From Bacillota bacterium (lineage in GTDB: Bacteria > Bacillota > Clostridia > Lachnospirales > Lachnospiraceae): 27,451 nt of DNA. Positions within the stretch are counted from its first letter, which is position 1. Each line of letters begins with the position of its first letter. The DNA is taken from the NCBI GenBank assembly GCA_023415655.1, contig JAEZKD010000286.1, positions 1 to 27,451 on the forward strand. Direction: 5' to 3'. The translations under genes were made by a program, and so were the position numbers. Under the pieces are notes generated by a model. It made no database searches. It was given only the letters and a program-made list of their open reading frames with translations, and was not told the DNA's origin. Shown here piece after piece: positions 23,486 to 27,451 of this stretch.

Positions 23486-24619
23486 TTAGTGATTTTTACA
23501 ACATTCTTTCTGAAATAATTTTTGGATTTTTTCATGTGGATCTAATATATTAGAAATTGATTTGCCAGTATAAACACAGTAGATGTAGAATGCAATATAT
23601 TTCGTTAAATCAACCTCTTTATACCATGGAGCGTTTTTGACTAGGTCATTGCGAAATGTGGCATTCGTAATAAAAACAGAATCTATGATACTGTTTTGAT
23701 ACGCTTCATTGTATTTTTCAACTCCATCGGTAAATAGTCCAAAGGTAGCAGCAACAAATACTTTATTTGCTCCAAGTTCCTTCACTCTGTAAACTACGTC
23801 AAGAATCGTTTCACCAGAAGCAATAATATCATCAACAATTAGGATATTCTTTCCCTTTACCTCTGGACCAATGTATTTATGTTCTTCCACTGGATATTTC
23901 CCATTCAACATCTTTTTACGTGATCTTCTCTTATAAAATAACCCCATATCCAAACCTAATTCATTGGAGTATAGAAGATTGCGATTCGTTCCACCAAGAT
24001 CTGGACTAACAAGCATCAAATGATCTTCATCAAACATTAAATCTGGATAGCTTCTTTTTAGGGCTTTTATTACTTGATAAACGGGTATCAGATTATCAAA
24101 CCCCATAAATGGGACAGCATTCTGCACTCTATCATCATGGACATCAAAAGCCATTATATTTTTTACACCTATATTTTCTAGTTCTCGAAGCGCTACTGCA
24201 CAATCCAAAGATTCACGTGATAATCTTCGATCCTGACGTGCGGCATATAACATAGGAGATATGACATTAATTCGATTCGCTTTTCCTCCAATTGCAGAAA
24301 TAATCCTCTTTAAGTTCTGAAAATGTTCATCGGGCGACATGATTACGTTTTGGCCATACATTTTATAAGAACAACTATAATTACCGACGTCCATAATTAT
24401 GTAGACATCTGCACCCCGTACCGTATTTTGAATGACTGCTTTCGCATCACCTGTTGAAAAGCGTAGAATGGTAGTATCGATGATTTGGCTATTCCCTTCA
24501 CTATAAATTTCATTCAAATATCGATTGATTTTACGTGCAAATTCTTCTGTGCCATCTAATGCGATAATAGCTATCTTATTTGATGCACTATTGTCGTAGG
24601 TATCGTAAGTTCTTGACAT
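23486..24619 (-). CDS. prs: Ribose-phosphate pyrophosphokinase, long form
   Basis: Makes PRPP from ribose 5-phosphate and ATP for nucleotide, histidine and tryptophan synthesis. The 377 residues carry two phosphoribosyltransferase-type domains: YAARQDRRLSRE (125-136), the DVHDDRVQNAVPF loop (159-171) matching the divalent-cation-binding DLHAxQIQGFF region, and the PRPP loop ILIVDDIIASGETIL (259-273). It is about 60 residues longer than the usual 310-320, and the PRPP loop reads IIASGET instead of IDTAGT. Similar long forms seem common in Clostridia beside a canonical copy. The start at 24619 has AAGGAGG just upstream; an ATG at 24691 in frame lies on top of the promoter. Confidence 0.9.
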   Translation of the reverse strand: MSRTYDTYDNSASNKIAIIALDGTEEFARKINRYLNEIYSEGNSQIIDTTILRFSTGDAKAVIQNTVRGADVYIIMDVGNYSCSYKMYGQNVIMSPDEHFQNLKRIISAIGGKANRINVISPMLYAARQDRRLSRESLDCAVALRELENIGVKNIMAFDVHDDRVQNAVPFMGFDNLIPVYQVIKALKRSYPDLMFDEDHLMLVSPDLGGTNRNLLYSNELGLDMGLFYKRRSRKKMLNGKYPVEEHKYIGPEVKGKNILIVDDIIASGETILDVVYRVKELGANKVFVAATFGLFTDGVEKYNEAYQNSIIDSVFITNATFRNDLVKNAPWYKEVDLTKYIAFYIYCVYTGKSISNILDPHEKIQKLFQKECCKNH

Positions 24620-24662
24620 ATTCTTCCTCCTTATTGAAAGATGGGCGATATTTACAATATTA

Positions 24663-24691
24663 AGTATATTTTTTACAAATATGGTTGTCAA
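24663..24691 (-). promoter_or_regulatory. Consensus promoter of prs
   Basis: On the minus strand, perfect TTGACA (24686-24691), a 17-base spacer and TATACT (24663-24668), giving a leader of about 37 bases. Confidence 0.8.
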
Positions 24692-25019
24692 GCTGAACGA
24701 TAAACTTATGGACTGGTGAACTAAGAAAGAGGAATTACGAAAGAAGAAAGATTAGGAAATCGAATTTGATGTAATTTGTTTACAAATTGCAAAGAGATAA
24801 GTAGAATAAAAGAATATTGAATATAAAAATAGAGAATTTTAATATTTCAAGAAATGATACGAAATGCGAAAGAATAGGAAAACATCTTTAATCAGACCAA
24901 AACAGCTATACCAAATAAATTTCTATCGTAAATGTTTAGAAGTTCTTAAGATTTTTCGATTCGATTTATTTAGATTTGAATGATTAAATAATAACAAGCT
25001 AGCGAAAGGGGTTATCAGT
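24692..25019. other. AT-rich intergenic region before the two-component system
   Basis: About 330 very AT-rich bases with no credible gene. It holds a likely plus-strand promoter at 24779-24807 and a GATT-rich stretch near 24950-24985 that may bear on control of the response regulator gene; nothing more definite is seen. Confidence 0.5.
24779..24807 (+). promoter_or_regulatory. Possible promoter of the response regulator gene
   Basis: TTTACA (24779-24784), a 17-base spacer and TAGAAT (24802-24807). It would give a long leader of about 205 bases before the ATG at 25020. Confidence 0.45.
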
Positions 25020-25763
25020 ATGGAACCATACCACATTTTAATGGTAGAAGATGATAAAGAAATCTTAGAGGGAGTCAGCATCTATCTTAGAAATCAAGGT
25101 TATGTTGTCTACCAGGCACAAAATGGTGTTCAAGGACTTGAAATCTTAGAAAGAGAAGTGATTCATTTGGCGATTGTGGATATTATGATGCCAGTGATGG
25201 ACGGAATTACAATGACAATGAAGCTTCGAGAACGATATGAAATTCCAGTGATTATGCTTTCAGCGAAATCTGAGGAAATTGATAAAATCACTGGACTTAA
25301 TATTGGAGCTGATGATTACGTAACAAAACCATTTACACCAATGGAACTAATGGCACGTGTAAATTCTCATCTTCGAAGATATACAAGATTTCTAAAAAAA
25401 GAACAAGAGCTTCTTGGTGAACTTCAAGGTCAGGAGTGCGAAGAGAAAAATGAGGATAAAATCTATGTAGTAGGTGGATTAGAACTCAATGAAACCACGA
25501 TTGAAGTGTTTGTTGACGGAAAAGCGGTAAAGATGACACCAATGGAATTTAAAATTCTACATTTACTCATACGCAATCCTGGACGTGTCTTCTCACCAGA
25601 TGAGATTTATGAACGAGTTTGGAATGAAAAAGCCATTACAACAGATACGATTATGGTTCATGTTCGTAGAATTCGAGAAAAAATTGAGATTAATCCAAAA
25701 GATCCTAAGTATCTAAAGGTTGTTTGGGGTGTTGGGTATAAGATTGAAAAGATGAGTAAATAA
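25020..25763 (+). CDS. OmpR/PhoB-family response regulator
   Basis: A 247-residue DNA-binding response regulator. The receiver domain (about 4-118) has the acidic pocket Glu10, Asp11 and Asp12, the phosphoacceptor Asp54 in VDIMMPVMDG, the switch Ser81 and Lys103 in VTKPF. After a charged linker (about 120-150), a winged-helix domain (about 150-243) shows MTPMEFKILHLLIRNPGRVFSP and TIMVHVRRIREKIE with the final YLKVVWGVGYK hairpin. All phosphorylation residues are present. GAAAGGGG lies before the ATG. The partner kinase gene begins 16 bases after the stop. Target genes are unknown. Confidence 0.95.
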   Translation: MEPYHILMVEDDKEILEGVSIYLRNQGYVVYQAQNGVQGLEILEREVIHLAIVDIMMPVMDGITMTMKLRERYEIPVIMLSAKSEEIDKITGLNIGADDYVTKPFTPMELMARVNSHLRRYTRFLKKEQELLGELQGQECEEKNEDKIYVVGGLELNETTIEVFVDGKAVKMTPMEFKILHLLIRNPGRVFSPDEIYERVWNEKAITTDTIMVHVRRIREKIEINPKDPKYLKVVWGVGYKIEKMSK

Positions 25764-25778
25764 AAGAAGGGTGATGAA

Positions 25779-27451
25779 ATGAAGCAAAGAGAAATTAGCG
25801 TAAAGCTACCAGCTAAAATTCTTGGGTGGTTGCTTTGCATATTGATACTTTGGGGTTGCACATTAGCAATCATATCGATATCAAAACATATCTATCAAGA
25901 GAATAGCAATGCTGCAGAACATATTGATTTGGATGAATTAAGTGCTGTTAACTACTTACTATATTATGATGCAATGAGGGCAGAAGATCCAAGCATCGAT
26001 GTACCTATAGATGCTTATTTTGACAAAAGTTTAGTTAGTATTAATATGATTGATGATGACTATGGTGGATTCAATAGTCAGATATGGCATTATGCCAGTA
26101 TGTTAGGAAATTCAGATGAAGTTCAGAGCCTTGTCTATAAAAATCAAGAAATTGTGGTAGACCGTTCCAATGATGACCGCCTCTTGGACGACTATTACAA
26201 TGCATTAATTATTGCTGATTCCAAAGAATTAGAGCAATTAGCAAAACAGTTACAACAGAAGTACATTTATTATGCTGTAATCCAATATGATACTAACGGA
26301 GTGCCTATGGTAATGGATTCCTATGGTAGAGAGAAAAGGGAAATTGAAACAGCAGTAAAGCAACAAATGTATATTTCAGGCATACGTCGTCCAGTGTTTG
26401 AGGAAGTTGTTAATGACACTACTAAGGTACTTAAGAATGCAGATAAAGGTTTGGAAGGAAAGGTATTTTTACTGAACGGGCAGGAGTCTCAAATCACTGG
26501 TTATACCTTAGACGAAGATGGATTTTATTATGAGTATATGAATTTACAGGATGGGAACTATGAGAGAGAATTGATGTATCGAATTATTGGTGAAGAAGCT
26601 CCAGGAGCGATCAAGGATGTTACCATGGTGATTACTATGAGTCATCCCAATGCCGTATTCTCTGGGTATACACCTTTCCTACATGATTATCAGATCATTC
26701 CAGAAGGCTTTGTCTACCTTTTGATTAGTATTATAGCTGTTGTCTTAGTCCTTTCCATTTTAGCTGCAAGTATACGTCCGATGGGAATTGCAACAGGATT
26801 TACATCTTACTTTCCATTGGAAGTGAACTTTGGTCTTGGAATTTTGATCGTAATTGTAACTCCTATCATGGAATGGTTAACAAGGAATCATACGAATGGA
26901 TGGTTAGAGTATTATATGAATAAGGCAAGCCTACCATCCCAAGTTGCTAGTGTATTAGAGAATGCCTTAGTTTATGGAGGATGGTTCCTCTATTTTGCAA
27001 TCATTTTCCTTGTTGTAGTCTCGTCATTGTCAATCTTTCGTAAAGGAATCAGAAGATATTGCTTAGAAAATGTGATGATCATTCGTTGTGTCGCATGGTT
27101 TGTTCGTCTATGTAGAAGAGGAATTGAAAAGATTGTGATGCTTCGTTATGAAGAACCTGTGAATAAGTATGTGTTAAAAGTAGTAGTACTTAATTTCTTT
27201 GTGATTGCAATTATGTGTAGTATCTGGTTCTTTGGTATTCCAGTTTTAATCGTATATTCCATACTCTTATTTTACTTTTTGCAAAAGTATTTGAATGGCT
27301 TAAAAGAAAAGTATGATCATTTACTACAAGTAACAAACAATATGGCAAAAGGGAATTTAGACATCACTGTTGATGAGAATATGGGATTATTTACACCAAT
27401 TGCAAGAGAACTGAATCAATTGAAGGGAGCCTTCAAATTAGCAGTAGAAGA
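25779..27451 (+). CDS. Multi-pass sensor histidine kinase (3' end outside window)
   Basis: The first 557 residues of a membrane sensor kinase, open to the window edge. An N-terminal membrane segment (about 13-34) leads to an extracytoplasmic sensor region of some 270 residues with no domain I recognise. Several more membrane segments follow (about 310-332, 351-367, 402-421 and 467-503), and then a HAMP-like linker with MAKGNLDITVDENMGLFTPIARELNQLKGAF. This is the usual lead-in to the dimerisation and ATPase domains of clostridial kinases, which must lie beyond the edge, so the phosphorylated His is not visible. It lies 16 bases after the response regulator gene, preceded by an AGAAGGGTGA site, and surely forms a two-component pair with it. 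Confidence 0.88.
   Translation, partial: MKQREISVKLPAKILGWLLCILILWGCTLAIISISKHIYQENSNAAEHIDLDELSAVNYLLYYDAMRAEDPSIDVPIDAYFDKSLVSINMIDDDYGGFNSQIWHYASMLGNSDEVQSLVYKNQEIVVDRSNDDRLLDDYYNALIIADSKELEQLAKQLQQKYIYYAVIQYDTNGVPMVMDSYGREKREIETAVKQQMYISGIRRPVFEEVVNDTTKVLKNADKGLEGKVFLLNGQESQITGYTLDEDGFYYEYMNLQDGNYERELMYRIIGEEAPGAIKDVTMVITMSHPNAVFSGYTPFLHDYQIIPEGFVYLLISIIAVVLVLSILAASIRPMGIATGFTSYFPLEVNFGLGILIVIVTPIMEWLTRNHTNGWLEYYMNKASLPSQVASVLENALVYGGWFLYFAIIFLVVVSSLSIFRKGIRRYCLENVMIIRCVAWFVRLCRRGIEKIVMLRYEEPVNKYVLKVVVLNFFVIAIMCSIWFFGIPVLIVYSILLFYFLQKYLNGLKEKYDHLLQVTNNMAKGNLDITVDENMGLFTPIARELNQLKGAFKLAVE

Noticed and set aside
1..27451. CRISPR arrays, tRNA or rRNA genes, transposases, phage genes
   Set aside because: Looked for on both strands. 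No regularly spaced direct repeats, cloverleaf sequences, rRNA segments or recombinase frames were found.

Overview
The window reads as low-GC Firmicutes DNA, most like a member of the Lachnospiraceae or a related Clostridium. The evidence is the strong AGGAGG ribosome binding sites, frequent TTG and GTG starts, AT-rich spacers, DUF3783 and DUF2087 proteins, a HAMP-type sensor kinase of clostridial style, and overall codon use. No rRNA, tRNA, CRISPR array, transposase or phage gene was seen. The species assignment is an inference from style, not a database match.

Layout. Bases 1-1738 hold the 3' part of a surface-type protein built of cadherin-like beta-sandwich repeats; its 5' end looks lost. 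Then come a ketoacyl-ACP synthase III-like enzyme (2177-3175) convergent with a small STAS-like protein (3355-3702, minus), a 27-residue micro-gene with its own promoter and terminator (3920-4003), a beta-glucuronidase (uidA, 4224-6047) and a DUF3783 protein (6194-6565). A hairpin-rich intergenic segment (6590-6790) carries one copy of a small dispersed repeat; a second, inverted copy lies near 10927-10968. Next are two tandem DUF2087 proteins, a guanine deaminase, two small hypothetical or zinc-ribbon proteins and a membrane-anchored alpha/beta hydrolase.

The core is a ten-gene exopolysaccharide/capsule operon from about 11156 to 21225, all on the plus strand, with genes touching or overlapping. 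It contains an initiating phosphoglycosyltransferase, a Wzz-type co-polymerase fused to a degenerate tyrosine-kinase domain, a split PssD/PssE glycosyltransferase, two different ATP-grasp enzymes (TupA-like and sugar-transfer-associated), a GT4 glycosyltransferase, a Wzy-like polymerase, a Wzx flippase and UDP-glucose 6-dehydrogenase. Together these suggest a Wzx/Wzy-type polymer containing glucuronic acid. The paired ATP-grasp ligases suggest that acid groups on the polymer are joined to an amine or amino acid. A 16-bp bidirectional terminator closes the operon.

Downstream, a Crp/Fnr regulator (minus) is divergent from a ccdA-tlpA thiol-redox operon (plus). A good TGTGA-N6-TCACT palindrome lies between them, placed as for class II activation of ccdA. 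A long-form PRPP synthase (minus) follows, then an OmpR-type response regulator and a multi-pass sensor histidine kinase that runs off the right edge.

The items most worth a second look are the ATP-grasp pair beside a glucuronate pathway, the Wzz-fused kinase domain with all its Walker motifs eroded, the KAS III-like enzyme that keeps only the cysteine of its triad, the Crp-box in the redox divergon, and the dispersed structured repeat.
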